Shown: positions 8,265-17,490 of the stretch, in pieces
Layout: the number at the start of each line of letters is the position of its first letter
Numbering within the stretch: the stretch's first letter is position 1
NCBI RefSeq assembly: GCF_001747095.1
Contig: NZ_MDGP01000001.1
Location: forward strand, 169,001 to 233,000
DNA from: Roseivirga sp. 4D4
GTDB lineage: Bacteria; Bacteroidota; Bacteroidia; Cytophagales; Cyclobacteriaceae
DNA length: 64,000 nucleotides
Direction of reading: 5' to 3'
Notes under the pieces: model-generated
The model's database searches: none
Seen by the model: the letters and a program-made list of their open reading frames with translations, nothing else
Told to the model about the DNA's origin: nothing
Position numbers and translations under genes: made by a program

Positions 8265-9551
8265 ATGGCGGATATCACCGTTCACTTCCTTGACGTTGGG
8301 CAGGGAGACGGAACCTACATCGAAACCAATGGGAAGAAGATTCTTGTCGATCTAGGCACAACCAAAAATTCCAAAGACACATGGCCTGAGATTAAGGAAT
8401 TCTTTATAAAGCAAAAAGGCTTTAAAAAAGGAGAAGTAGAGATTGAATACTTGTTTCTTACACATCCGGATAGAGACCATTATAATCTGATTGAGAAATT
8501 CAATCGAGCCTTTAGTCCTTCTTATAAGAACATAATAATTGGAGGTAGACCATGGGGTTACTACCAAAGCCAGTATCAGAACTGCCCTCATTGTGGAAGA
8601 AAAACCAATATAGGTAAAACGGTTGAGGTCTATGAAAGAGCACCCAAATCAGGTAGATGGAGGTCCTACAAAAAGCGATGTGATTACATGTTAGGTTGTG
8701 GTCAAAAATTCGAGATTGATGTTAAAATACCACCGGCATTCGATAAATGGTTATATGACCTTGTGAAAGCTGGTAAAGTAACTTTACCCTCTAGCAATTG
8801 GACCGAAACCATAGATCTTGGTGGAGATTCGAAAATTGGCGTCATGGCAGGTAATTTGAGCTCTGGTGACTCAAATGGAAAGAGTATTGTACTAAGAATA
8901 TATAATAATGCTTGGTCTGTGATGTTGTCTGCTGATGCTACGGTAGATACCGAAGCATTTATTTTGGATAATCATTCTGCCGATGACATAAAATCAGATG
9001 TGCTGAAGGTAGGGCATCATGGCAGCGCACGTACTTCAACTTCCTCTGAATGGGCTGCGGCAGTCGATCCTGAACTAGCTTATGTTAGTTCTGACCGGAC
9101 GGGTGATTTACTCAAAAGCAGTGGTTTTAAAATCCCATCCCAAGCGAGTATTGATACCCTGTTACAGTTCGGTACACGTCTTAATACAGCAGATGCTGCA
9201 GCACACAAGTTTGTAGTGTACTTCCCGGATAAATTCTACGGGAACAGTAGATCGGTCAAAAGTTTTGACAAAAAATCTGGTAGTGGGTCAGCAGCTGGCT
9301 TAAATCCTCAGATCATCACATCTATGACTGACTTGGGTACAGTGGCTGACCATTACATCGAAATTCGTACTGAGCTCAATGTGTTTACCAATCTATGCAC
9401 TTTAGGCGATAGTACAAGTGAAGACATTGGGGTCAGGTATGATCTTCAACTTCCAGAATCTGGGGCACTCAGTATAAACCCGAGTTCAGACGACCCGTCA
9501 GATTTTACAGGCTGGCCGAGTAGTGCGGTATATAGAATTCCAACAGGTTAG
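8265..9551 (+). CDS. ComEC/Rec2-like MBL-fold metallohydrolase 1
   Basis: A 428-residue protein with a metallo-beta-lactamase fold of the ComEC-C-terminal type but without any membrane domain: HFLDVGQGDGTYIE at 7-20, the metal motif T-H67-P-D69-R-D71-H72, a Cys-containing insertion (CPHC at 107-110, C139, C145; probably a small zinc-binding finger), the LSADA strand with Asp near 224, and KVGHHGSARTSTS near 248-260. There is no signal peptide, so it is likely cytosolic. It is the first gene of the island and 2 bp upstream of its paralogue. The substrate is unknown; ComEC-type domains elsewhere act on phosphodiesters, but here the role is open. Confidence 0.88.
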   Translation: MADITVHFLDVGQGDGTYIETNGKKILVDLGTTKNSKDTWPEIKEFFIKQKGFKKGEVEIEYLFLTHPDRDHYNLIEKFNRAFSPSYKNIIIGGRPWGYYQSQYQNCPHCGRKTNIGKTVEVYERAPKSGRWRSYKKRCDYMLGCGQKFEIDVKIPPAFDKWLYDLVKAGKVTLPSSNWTETIDLGGDSKIGVMAGNLSSGDSNGKSIVLRIYNNAWSVMLSADATVDTEAFILDNHSADDIKSDVLKVGHHGSARTSTSSEWAAAVDPELAYVSSDRTGDLLKSSGFKIPSQASIDTLLQFGTRLNTADAAAHKFVVYFPDKFYGNSRSVKSFDKKSGSGSAAGLNPQIITSMTDLGTVADHYIEIRTELNVFTNLCTLGDSTSEDIGVRYDLQLPESGALSINPSSDDPSDFTGWPSSAVYRIPTG

Positions 9552-9553
9552 TT

Positions 9554-10864
9554 ATGTCAGAGATAAAGATACATATCCTCGATGTTGGGCAGGGAGATTG
9601 TACTATCATTCAAGCCGAAGGGCTCAACATATTGGTAGACTGCGGATCTTCCAAAAATGCGGACCTCGCGCTCGAAAACGTAAAAGAGTACTTTAATACT
9701 ATTTTCAACGGTGGTGCATACCATTTCGATTACTTGTTTTTAACACATCCCGATAGTGATCATTATAATCTTTTGAATGCTCTTTTAGAAGCAGACCTGA
9801 TCACTTTTGATCAAGTCTATGTGTCAGGTGTACTCACTGATTATTATGGTGGACAAACAGTTCATTGCAAGGTAAAACGCTGCGTGGGGGCTCATCGCCT
9901 GAAAAGAATTGTGGAGTACAAAAAACAATCGAGAAGAACGGGAAAAGGATCCCGTAGTAGAGGGTCAATAGGCCCTGTATTTAAGTGTTTTCCGAGACCA
10001 TATTCACCACACTCTCGGACAGTGAAGACGGAATACAGTATTAAAGAGCCGTCTAAGTTTGATTTTTGGTTGTACGAAGGTATGGAGAATGCGCAAGGTA
10101 ATTTCCATCAGTTTCCGAGTGACTATAAAGAGACTAATTTCATTTCAAAGGGAGAATTTAAAATTGATGTTTTGGCGGCTAATGTCAGTGGATACTTTAG
10201 TTCCTCAAATACCAAAAGCCTAGTCTTGCGAGTTTATAACAACAATGTGTCGGCAATTTTAGCTGGGGATGCCACCTATCTAACGGAAGCTTTTATGCTT
10301 GCTCAGCATAATGCCAATGTGCTTGAAACCAATGTGCTCAAGGTAGGGCATCATGGTAGTGCCAAGACCTCCACCAGTGGAGAATGGGCAGAGGCCACAG
10401 ACCCTCAATACGCCTTTATCAGTTCGGATCGCCTGGGAGATACTTCAGGGGTGGGTAGGGGTGCTTTTCAAATACCATCACAGGCAGTTATTGACACTAT
10501 ATTGAATTTTGGTAGAAACAACCGACTATCTAGTCTGGTTGGTAATAATCATTATTTCGTCTCTTGTTTTGATAGCAAGTATTCTTTGGTATCACGTTCT
10601 CTTAATTCGTTTAACAGCCAAGCCTCTAGTTCTACTCATTATAATTTAGATGAAGATTATAAACATGCTTTTGATCCAAATGATCAGTTAACGGATACTT
10701 CACAGTACATGTCTGTGGCAACCACGAAAGGTGTTTTTACGACTTTGTATTTATTAGACCACGGCATGCTTGAAGAGGATTTAGGGACATCTTATGAAAT
10801 TAAATTGTCCTCCAATGGAGCGATTGATATTACTACTTCTTCAGATATGGTGACACCTCCATAA
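9554..10864 (+). CDS. ComEC/Rec2-like MBL-fold metallohydrolase 2
   Basis: This 436-residue protein is a tandem paralogue of the preceding gene. It shares ILDVGQGDCTII, T-H65-P-D67-S-D69-H70, an LAGDAT strand and KVGHHGSAKTSTS, so the metal ligands appear complete. Its insertion keeps only two clustered cysteines (HCKVKRC) and a long basic segment in place of the finger of copy 1, so the insert has diverged while the core is conserved. A late QLTDTSQYMSVAT region matches the TSMTDLGTVADHY region of copy 1. It sits 27 bp before the giant gene. The pair might act as a heterodimer; this is inference. Confidence 0.88.
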   Translation: MSEIKIHILDVGQGDCTIIQAEGLNILVDCGSSKNADLALENVKEYFNTIFNGGAYHFDYLFLTHPDSDHYNLLNALLEADLITFDQVYVSGVLTDYYGGQTVHCKVKRCVGAHRLKRIVEYKKQSRRTGKGSRSRGSIGPVFKCFPRPYSPHSRTVKTEYSIKEPSKFDFWLYEGMENAQGNFHQFPSDYKETNFISKGEFKIDVLAANVSGYFSSSNTKSLVLRVYNNNVSAILAGDATYLTEAFMLAQHNANVLETNVLKVGHHGSAKTSTSGEWAEATDPQYAFISSDRLGDTSGVGRGAFQIPSQAVIDTILNFGRNNRLSSLVGNNHYFVSCFDSKYSLVSRSLNSFNSQASSSTHYNLDEDYKHAFDPNDQLTDTSQYMSVATTKGVFTTLYLLDHGMLEEDLGTSYEIKLSSNGAIDITTSSDMVTPP

Positions 10865-10891
10865 AAGCAGATAACTTAGAAAACACACACA

Positions 10892-13800
10892 ATGAAAAAC
10901 ATACTGGAAGCCTACCTTGACGCACAAAAGCAATTGAAGCTGACTGATGTGCCAGAACTTACAACATACTGCCAATTGATGCCAGACCAAACATTGGTCA
11001 TGACCTCTACAGACATCTCGGTTACTGATGATAACCTCATTGCCGTGGGTATGATGGCTTTGTTTGGTAGTACTCAGCAAATTAGAACTACCTTGACCAT
11101 CTCACAAAAAGGAACGGACTACCAGTTTGAGATGTCTGGAAAATTCTTTCCTGAGTGGAAAATCGGAGGTGCATTTGGCGAGCTTCCTGGTTCATGGAAG
11201 CCTTCTCCAGAAGGAAACGGATTATTGGTATTTGGAGCTTCTGTATTCGATGATATCATTATCGACAATGCCGCATTCATAGTGACCAACTATGATGACC
11301 CAAAAAATGGATTGTTGAAAGGCATCAACCTAAAGGGAGATCTTGTGCTGAATGGTGATTTTATAAATAAGGCCAAAATTTTCCTGCCCATCCCTAATCG
11401 GATGAGTATGTCCGGCAGCATTAATATGCATGAATATGATCAACCGGTAATAGATCTCAGCTGTTCTATTGATGGGGATTTGTCATTGGGACATTTGAAG
11501 GTGGACGATCTTTTTTTGAAGCTCACTTCTCCTGCTCCAACTGGGTGGGAAATGACCGCTACGGGTATTCAAATGGGGGGTACAGTAAATATCGGTGAGG
11601 CTGGTAGCGATTCACATGTAGCTTTCAAATTAAAGGCTACCGTTGCCGATCCGTCAAATTCCTGGCTTTTTACTTTTGAAGATGTTGATCAAAGTGTTTC
11701 ACTGGGCAATGGTGTAGGTCTTATTAGTCAATTGGCCGGATTGGATATCAATTTTGATTTACCAAGTCCTCTTGACTTATTGAAAAATATTTACCTCAAG
11801 GAGTTTAATGTTGGTATCAATCCATCTACTCGAACGCTACAGGGTATCAATTTTAAGGTAGGTTTAGATGTTACCTGGGACCTTATTCCAGGTCAGAAAT
11901 TCATTGCTATTGATGACCCTTATATAGGAGTATCAATTGTCAACCCTGTCAGTAAAAAGTATAGAGTAGTGTCCTATAGTATTGGCGGGGCATTCATTTT
12001 AGGGAAAGATCGGCCTACTGTTATTGATGTAACGGCTCATCCTCAAGAGAACTTTGAAGTCAATGGAAAGTTAGAAGATGGTGATGAAATTCCGCTGGGG
12101 GATGCTTTAGCCCAATTTGTGCAGTATGATCATTTGCCTGATTTGACAATCACTTCACTTGCATTTAGAGCTAACAAAGAGGGCTACATGTTTCTTCAAG
12201 GAGGCTTTGATGCAAACTGGGAGATTCCTTTTGTACCTAACCTGACTTTTTCTATTTCTAATGCCTTAGTAAACCTTGAAAAGGACGAATCTAATTATAG
12301 TGCCTTCTTTTCTGGCAACTTGGCTCTGGATGATTTTTCCTTTCACGTTATAGCGAAGTACGCGCAAACGGGTTGGGATTTTACTGGCTCTACAAATCCA
12401 GGAACCGACATTAAAATTGGGAAACTTATTTCTTTCATAGGCGAGAAGTTTGGAGTGCAAGTACCCGATTCGGTGATCGATGTAGAATTAAGTAATCTAT
12501 TGGTAGGTTTTAATACCGGAAACAAATTCTTCAGGTTTCATGGTGATCTTTCCAGTCCTTTGAAGATCCAAATTGGTCCGGCAGAAAAGGAAATTGAGCT
12601 CAAAACGGATTTGTCTAGCTGGGTGGACGCTCAGACACAAAAACGTCAGTTTGAGGGGAAACTAATCGGCAAACTTAAAATTGGTGCTGAATTTATTGTT
12701 ACCCTCGGTATTGGAAGCAATAGTCAATACATCAGAGGTACATGGATAGCAGAGAAAGGCGAAACAATAGGCCTTGAAGACCTACTTGAGTTCTTTGACA
12801 TCCACTTTGATATACCAGATGAAGTTGATCTTAATCTGACTAAAGCCACCTTTGAGTATGACAAGACTCTGAATCAGTTCACACTGTCAGCTGAATCAAA
12901 GACTTATGGTGATGCTTTTTTCATTGCCAGAAATCAGGTGACAGGTTGGGGCTTTGTATTTGGGATGGACATGCCCGAGGACTTTCAGTTGTCTGATATT
13001 CCTGTGGTGGGAGAGGCACTTGAACCCGCGGACTTCCTGTCCTTTAAGCAGGCTGCTTTTATGTTGTCCTCTGCCATTATGGACAACTATAAGATTCCAG
13101 CATTACCGCCATTGGCTATGGACACAACCTTTGATGGCCAATCTCATGTAGTTAATCAGCAAAAGCCAGTTACTCCAATTGGTAATGATGTCAAGCTGCA
13201 ATTACAAAAAGGGATTACAGTCGTTGCGATAGCGGATATGACCAATTCAGATCCGTCTAAAGAGTCTGTTGAAATGGGCAATGTGAGGTCTATCGTAAAA
13301 CAGGATCAGCTTGTCTTTCAAATATCGGCAGGTACCGGTGGGCTTCAGTTGTTTGCCGGTTTGGGTGATACCATTGAAATACCTGTTGGTGACAATAAGA
13401 ACCTCACGTTATCCAACCCTGCTTTTAAAATCAATATCTCCAGCGCCCTCTTATTCCAAATTTCTGGAGGTATTGGCTTCGATCTTATGGGTACACACAT
13501 CTTGGCAACTGCTTTGATGACTATTGGGACCAATCAAGCCCAAGTTGGAGTATCTATCACTTCTGATAATAGCTCACTACCATCTCCACCAGGAATCAAA
13601 GGGCTTCATTTGAAGCAATTTGGAATGATCATGGGAGTGTATTTCACTCCGCCAGGAGCTAGTTTAGGTCTACAAGGGAAATTCACAATTGGAGAAGGGC
13701 AAGAGAAAGAAGATGAGTTCGCCTTTGTGCTACAAGTCATTGGCCCAGTGATTAATCCGTTGTTCCTTTCCTTCTATTTGGAAGAGATGAGCTTGGGCAA

Positions 13801-15799
13801 AGTATATACTCTTTTCACAGATGAGGCTGGGTCTGGATTGATCAAACAAATGGATGTAGTCAATGCTACCAATTTGTCATTTTACTGGGCTCAGAATGTA
13901 GTCGTGCTACCAGATGGTACCGTTGCTCAGCCAGGCTTCGGGTTTTCTGCCATGCTCAAAATATTCAACTTTGGGGCCTATGGTGCTTTCCAGATTAGTG
14001 CTGGAAATGGAATGCGCGGTCATGCGGAGATGTCTCCAGTTAACCTGAAAGGTATATTGAGTATTACCGGAGACGGGAAAGGTATCTTCTACAAGATGAT
14101 TGAGAAGAATGGGAATTGGGTAAGGGCACAGAATACAGAAATCAACAGAGAGGCAGATTTACCAGTCAAGGAAGTAGCCATGGTGCAGCCTGGGGGGCCT
14201 GTGATTCAGTTCAGTACAATGAGCTCCCCTTTTCTACATGCCAACTGGTCAATAACGCTTTTCGATGCAGTTAACCAAACTGTTGATGTCACGATTGACA
14301 CTTCGGGTGCCACTTTTAGCCTAGACTTCAACCTGGCTAAGATTCAAAAATATTCATTGAATTGTACGCTCAAAGATTGGTCTAACTTTAGTGCCACTGC
14401 CTCTTATAGTTTTGGAATAGACACCAAAGTAGGTCCATTCAAAGTATTAGGTGTGGATTGTGGTACACTTCACGTGGCCGTGAAGTTGAGGACATCAATG
14501 GGAATGGTTATGAGCCCACAGGTCTTTTCATTATCGCTTACAGGAGACTTTAAATTTATGGGCTTAGGCCTAAGCATGCCGAAGCTTATGGTGACTGTAG
14601 CACCAAAATCTCTGGCAGAAGTTCCTGCCATGGTTATTGAAAATATCAAGGATAATGCAAAAGAGATATTCTCAGAGCTGTTTGATAGTATGGAGCAGTG
14701 GGCTGATTTAGTTGCCAAAGGACTTATAGATGGTTTTGAATCCGTTGAACATGTGTTGAAAAACGCTTTCAATGCCACGGCCAAAGAGGCTGCAAAAGTG
14801 ATGCAGGGTTTGGGTGAGGCAGCCGAAGATGTTGCAAAAGCACTTAAGTCTGTCGGCTATGCCGCTGAGGAAGTAGCTGGCGGATTGAAGAGCGCCTTTA
14901 AGTTAGGTTCGCAAGCTGTTGCTGGGCTCATGAAAGATGCTGATTATGCGGCAGACGAAGTAGCCAAAGGCCTTCAGTCTGCATTTAAAATCGGATCTAA
15001 TCAGGCAGCGAAGGTTTTAAAAGGAGCGGGTTATGCGGTTTCAGAAGTAGCAGGCGGTTTGAAATCTACCTATAATCTTGGATCTCAGGCTTTAGCTAAA
15101 TCCATGAAGGCAGCAGGTTATGTGGCTAGTGATGTTGCATCAGGTTTACATAGTGCCTTTAATTTGACATCCACTTCGGCAGCGAAGGTTTTAAAAGGTG
15201 CGGGCTATGCCGCAAATGATGTGGCCTCTGGCCTTAAGTCTGCTTATAACTTGAGTAATGCAGCAGCGGCAACGGCACTCAAGGGTGCAGGTTATGCTGC
15301 TAACCAAGTGGCCTCAGGTCTTAAATCGGCTTATGGACTAGGTGCTGATGCCACGGCTACTTTATTGAAATCAGCCGGTTTTGGTGCTAACCAAATTGCA
15401 AAAGGAATGAAGTCTGCATTTTCACTTGGTTCTAATGGGGTTGCAAAGACTTTGAAAAACCTAGGTTATGGTATCAACGATGTTGGAAATGCAATAGGCA
15501 ACACTTTTGGCTTTAATGCTAAAAACATCTCCTCAGCACTTAAAGGTGCTGGCTATGCGGCTAATCAAGTAGGTGGATATCTGAAAGCTACGGGTCGATT
15601 TGCCGACAATGTGGTTAACGGAGCACTCAAGGGAGCCGGCTATGCTGCCAAAGAGGTATCTAAGGTTATGGGGGACATATTTGGAGGTAGTTGGATACCA
15701 CATGTGGACCTACCTTATGTGGATATTCCTAAGCCTCATATTGATCATGTGGATTTACCGTACGTAGATATTCCCAAACCTCACATTGACGGTTGGTGA
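10892..15799 (+). CDS. Giant 1635-residue protein with 29-residue repeats and a duplicated 15-residue tail
   Basis: I do not recognise a named family with confidence; a DUF6603-type relationship is a guess to test. No signal peptide or membrane helix is apparent. Residues 1 to about 1240 are beta-rich, with recurring phrases such as F-x-G-x-L-x-I-G and long amphipathic strands, suggesting an extended beta structure. Residues ~1250-1317 are helical. Residues 1318-1578 are nine exact 29-residue repeats (consensus LKGAGYAANxVAxGLKSAYxLG), followed by a partial tenth. The protein ends SWIP, then two identical 15-residue copies, then GW. An FGG precedes the tail and could be a cleavage site. The gene sits between two MBL genes and an NHLP-leader/radical-SAM/hydroxylase set, 27 bp from each neighbour. 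The tail is the best candidate substrate for those enzymes. Confidence 0.85.
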   Translation: MKNILEAYLDAQKQLKLTDVPELTTYCQLMPDQTLVMTSTDISVTDDNLIAVGMMALFGSTQQIRTTLTISQKGTDYQFEMSGKFFPEWKIGGAFGELPGSWKPSPEGNGLLVFGASVFDDIIIDNAAFIVTNYDDPKNGLLKGINLKGDLVLNGDFINKAKIFLPIPNRMSMSGSINMHEYDQPVIDLSCSIDGDLSLGHLKVDDLFLKLTSPAPTGWEMTATGIQMGGTVNIGEAGSDSHVAFKLKATVADPSNSWLFTFEDVDQSVSLGNGVGLISQLAGLDINFDLPSPLDLLKNIYLKEFNVGINPSTRTLQGINFKVGLDVTWDLIPGQKFIAIDDPYIGVSIVNPVSKKYRVVSYSIGGAFILGKDRPTVIDVTAHPQENFEVNGKLEDGDEIPLGDALAQFVQYDHLPDLTITSLAFRANKEGYMFLQGGFDANWEIPFVPNLTFSISNALVNLEKDESNYSAFFSGNLALDDFSFHVIAKYAQTGWDFTGSTNPGTDIKIGKLISFIGEKFGVQVPDSVIDVELSNLLVGFNTGNKFFRFHGDLSSPLKIQIGPAEKEIELKTDLSSWVDAQTQKRQFEGKLIGKLKIGAEFIVTLGIGSNSQYIRGTWIAEKGETIGLEDLLEFFDIHFDIPDEVDLNLTKATFEYDKTLNQFTLSAESKTYGDAFFIARNQVTGWGFVFGMDMPEDFQLSDIPVVGEALEPADFLSFKQAAFMLSSAIMDNYKIPALPPLAMDTTFDGQSHVVNQQKPVTPIGNDVKLQLQKGITVVAIADMTNSDPSKESVEMGNVRSIVKQDQLVFQISAGTGGLQLFAGLGDTIEIPVGDNKNLTLSNPAFKINISSALLFQISGGIGFDLMGTHILATALMTIGTNQAQVGVSITSDNSSLPSPPGIKGLHLKQFGMIMGVYFTPPGASLGLQGKFTIGEGQEKEDEFAFVLQVIGPVINPLFLSFYLEEMSLGKVYTLFTDEAGSGLIKQMDVVNATNLSFYWAQNVVVLPDGTVAQPGFGFSAMLKIFNFGAYGAFQISAGNGMRGHAEMSPVNLKGILSITGDGKGIFYKMIEKNGNWVRAQNTEINREADLPVKEVAMVQPGGPVIQFSTMSSPFLHANWSITLFDAVNQTVDVTIDTSGATFSLDFNLAKIQKYSLNCTLKDWSNFSATASYSFGIDTKVGPFKVLGVDCGTLHVAVKLRTSMGMVMSPQVFSLSLTGDFKFMGLGLSMPKLMVTVAPKSLAEVPAMVIENIKDNAKEIFSELFDSMEQWADLVAKGLIDGFESVEHVLKNAFNATAKEAAKVMQGLGEAAEDVAKALKSVGYAAEEVAGGLKSAFKLGSQAVAGLMKDADYAADEVAKGLQSAFKIGSNQAAKVLKGAGYAVSEVAGGLKSTYNLGSQALAKSMKAAGYVASDVASGLHSAFNLTSTSAAKVLKGAGYAANDVASGLKSAYNLSNAAAATALKGAGYAANQVASGLKSAYGLGADATATLLKSAGFGANQIAKGMKSAFSLGSNGVAKTLKNLGYGINDVGNAIGNTFGFNAKNISSALKGAGYAANQVGGYLKATGRFADNVVNGALKGAGYAAKEVSKVMGDIFGGSWIPHVDLPYVDIPKPHIDHVDLPYVDIPKPHIDGW
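14843..15694 (+). repeat. Nine in-frame 87-bp repeats plus a partial tenth
   Basis: Nine units of exactly 29 codons run from 14843 to 15625 without a single indel, then a partial unit begins at 15626. Conserved positions are L/M1-K2, G5-Y6-A7-A8, V11, G14-L15, S17-A18-F/Y19 and L21. The pattern suggests two short helices per unit. Nucleotide identity between units is modest, so this is an old protein repeat and not a recent DNA expansion. Confidence 0.9.
15701..15790 (+). repeat. Two 45-bp tandem copies encoding an identical 15-residue peptide
   Basis: Copies 15701-15745 and 15746-15790 both encode HVDLPYVDIPKPHID. They differ at 9 of 45 bases, all at synonymous positions (for example GAC/GAT, CTA/TTA, AAG/AAA), with no amino-acid change. 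Only Gly-Trp and the stop follow. Within each copy there is a five-residue sub-periodicity (HVDLP, YVDIP, KPHID). Confidence 0.95.
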
Positions 15800-15826
15800 T
15801 ACATTTTAACTCAAAATCAGATTATT

Positions 15827-16309
15827 ATGAAAGCAAACAGATGGTTGAACGAGGTTAAGATTATCAAGAAAGCCCTTACCGAACCAGAGTATCAGCAAAA
15901 ACTGATTCAAACACCCAAGGCAGCTATTGAAGAACTTCTGGGGAGATCGATCGGCAAGACAAAAGTTCAAATTTTGAAAGAAAATGAAGAAGTTATGCAC
16001 CTAATCTTTCCAAATCAGGAGGGGGTATTGGGTGAAGTAAAACTTCATAAATCACTCGAACAAAAAACACCTTTGGGTTATGTCAGGAAATTGATTGAGG
16101 CACAAGCCATTGATGAGGCTTTAAAGAAAGGACAAAATACGTTTCACCTTAGTCCAGAGGACTTAAGAAGGGTTGTGGTTCAATCTTTGAAGTTGGCGGA
16201 TGTTCCCGATTATTTCAAAGTACAGCTGCATCATGAACCTAAGGGCACCCTATATATTGCCATTCCACATCGAGCTAGTAAGGCATACAGTGAATTTAAA
16301 CTTGCCTAA
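15827..16309 (+). CDS. NHLP (nitrile hydratase-like leader) domain protein, possible RiPP leader/adaptor
   Basis: The first ~65 residues match the nitrile-hydratase-alpha-like leader pattern seen in RiPP precursors: ALTEPEYQQKLIQTPKAAIEE, then K-V-Q-I (46-49) and H-L-I-F-P (58-62). Unlike ordinary NHLP precursors, there is no short Gly/Cys-rich core. Instead residues ~95-150 look like a degenerate second copy (I-D-E-A-L, K-V-Q-L at 131-134, Y-I-A-I-P at 143-147). Its stop overlaps the radical SAM start (TAATG), so it is co-translated with the enzymes. It may be a precursor with an unusual core or a leader-like adaptor acting in trans; the second reading fits the missing core and the repeat tail of the upstream giant protein. 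Confidence 0.75.
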   Translation: MKANRWLNEVKIIKKALTEPEYQQKLIQTPKAAIEELLGRSIGKTKVQILKENEEVMHLIFPNQEGVLGEVKLHKSLEQKTPLGYVRKLIEAQAIDEALKKGQNTFHLSPEDLRRVVVQSLKLADVPDYFKVQLHHEPKGTLYIAIPHRASKAYSEFKLA

Positions 16310-17490
16310 TGTCTGTAGAGGTTCGGCCGTATGGGGTTAACTGCAATATTGCTTGCCAGTACTGTTATCAAAACCCTATTAAGGATGCAGGTAACACCAC
16401 AAAGTCGTATGATTTAAAGGCAATTAAGAATTCTATTCTGCAAGAGGGTAGGCCTTTTGCAATGTTTGGAGGGGAGCCGTTGCTCGTTCCTGAAAAGGAC
16501 TTGGAGGCGCTTTTTGAGCTAGGTTATAAACGATATGGACGTAATACCATTCAAACCAATGGGACACTCATCAATGATCAGCATATTAGCTTATTCAAGC
16601 AGTATAGCGTAAATGTTGGCATTTCAATGGACGGGCCTGGGGCATTGAATGATGCTCGATGGATGGGAGATGTATCCAAAACGAGAAAGTTTACTGCCAA
16701 AAGTGAGCAGGCACTCAACCGCTTGTTGGAAGAAGGAATTCCGACTTCCCTGATCGTTACTTTACATAAAAATAACGCCTCTAGGGATAAACTTCCGGTT
16801 TTGAATAAGTGGATTAAAAACCTATCAAATAAGGGTTTACATCACATAAGACTTCATGTACTCGAAGTAGATACCCCTTACGTCAGAAATAAATATGCTT
16901 TAAGTTCTGAGGAGAACCTTCAGGCCTTTATGAATTTCACTAGACTGGAGGAAGAGCTTCCTAAGGGCTTCTTGGACGTTTTTGAAGACATTCGACATAT
17001 GATGGAGGGTAATGATCACAAAGCATCTTGTGTCTGGAGGGCCTGTGATCCGTATACAACAGTTGCGGTCAGAGGAATCGAGGGGAATGGTCAACGAACC
17101 AATTGTGGTCGTACTAACAAAGACGGGATTGACCATGTGAAGTCGGACCGTCCAGGTTTCGAACGTTATATATCTCTTTATCATACTCCACAATCATATG
17201 GAGGATGTAAGGATTGTAGGTTTTTCCTGATGTGCAAAGGACAATGTCCTGGTACTGCTATTGATGGTGATTGGAGGAATAGAAGCGAGAACTGTGATAC
17301 CTGGATAGCGCTCTTCGAATATTTTGAAAAGAGGATGATCGAAAATGGAAAAGAGCCACTTTCACAATCCCCGTTACGTCATGAAATAGAGCGGAGAATG
17401 ATTTCTTACTGGTCGATTGGGCAGAATCCGGACGTCAGCATGGTAATTTCTGAAATTGAGAAAAGTGAAGATGCAAGTATTAGATTTTGA
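16309..17490 (+). CDS. Radical SAM/SPASM peptide-modifying enzyme
   Basis: A 393-residue radical SAM enzyme. The SAM-cluster motif is C12-x3-C16-x2-C19, with GGEP at 54-57 and TNGTLIND following. The C-terminal SPASM-like region has NCGRTN and the GGCKDCRFFLMCKGQCPG block near 298-315 for auxiliary Fe-S clusters, as in peptide-maturing enzymes. The start overlaps the NHLP gene by one base and the end overlaps the next gene. By family it should install a radical-based modification on a peptide; leader binding could occur through the NHLP protein. The exact reaction is not predictable. Confidence 0.9.
   Translation: MSVEVRPYGVNCNIACQYCYQNPIKDAGNTTKSYDLKAIKNSILQEGRPFAMFGGEPLLVPEKDLEALFELGYKRYGRNTIQTNGTLINDQHISLFKQYSVNVGISMDGPGALNDARWMGDVSKTRKFTAKSEQALNRLLEEGIPTSLIVTLHKNNASRDKLPVLNKWIKNLSNKGLHHIRLHVLEVDTPYVRNKYALSSEENLQAFMNFTRLEEELPKGFLDVFEDIRHMMEGNDHKASCVWRACDPYTTVAVRGIEGNGQRTNCGRTNKDGIDHVKSDRPGFERYISLYHTPQSYGGCKDCRFFLMCKGQCPGTAIDGDWRNRSENCDTWIALFEYFEKRMIENGKEPLSQSPLRHEIERRMISYWSIGQNPDVSMVISEIEKSEDASIRF

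Noticed and set aside
8265..10864. Reading the MBL pair as competence (ComEC) genes
   Set aside because: There are no membrane segments or competence domain, and no other DNA-uptake genes nearby.
14843..15790. Periodic repeats that might be a CRISPR array
   Set aside because: The 87-bp and 45-bp periods are in-frame protein repeats with no constant repeat/unique spacer pattern and no cas genes nearby.
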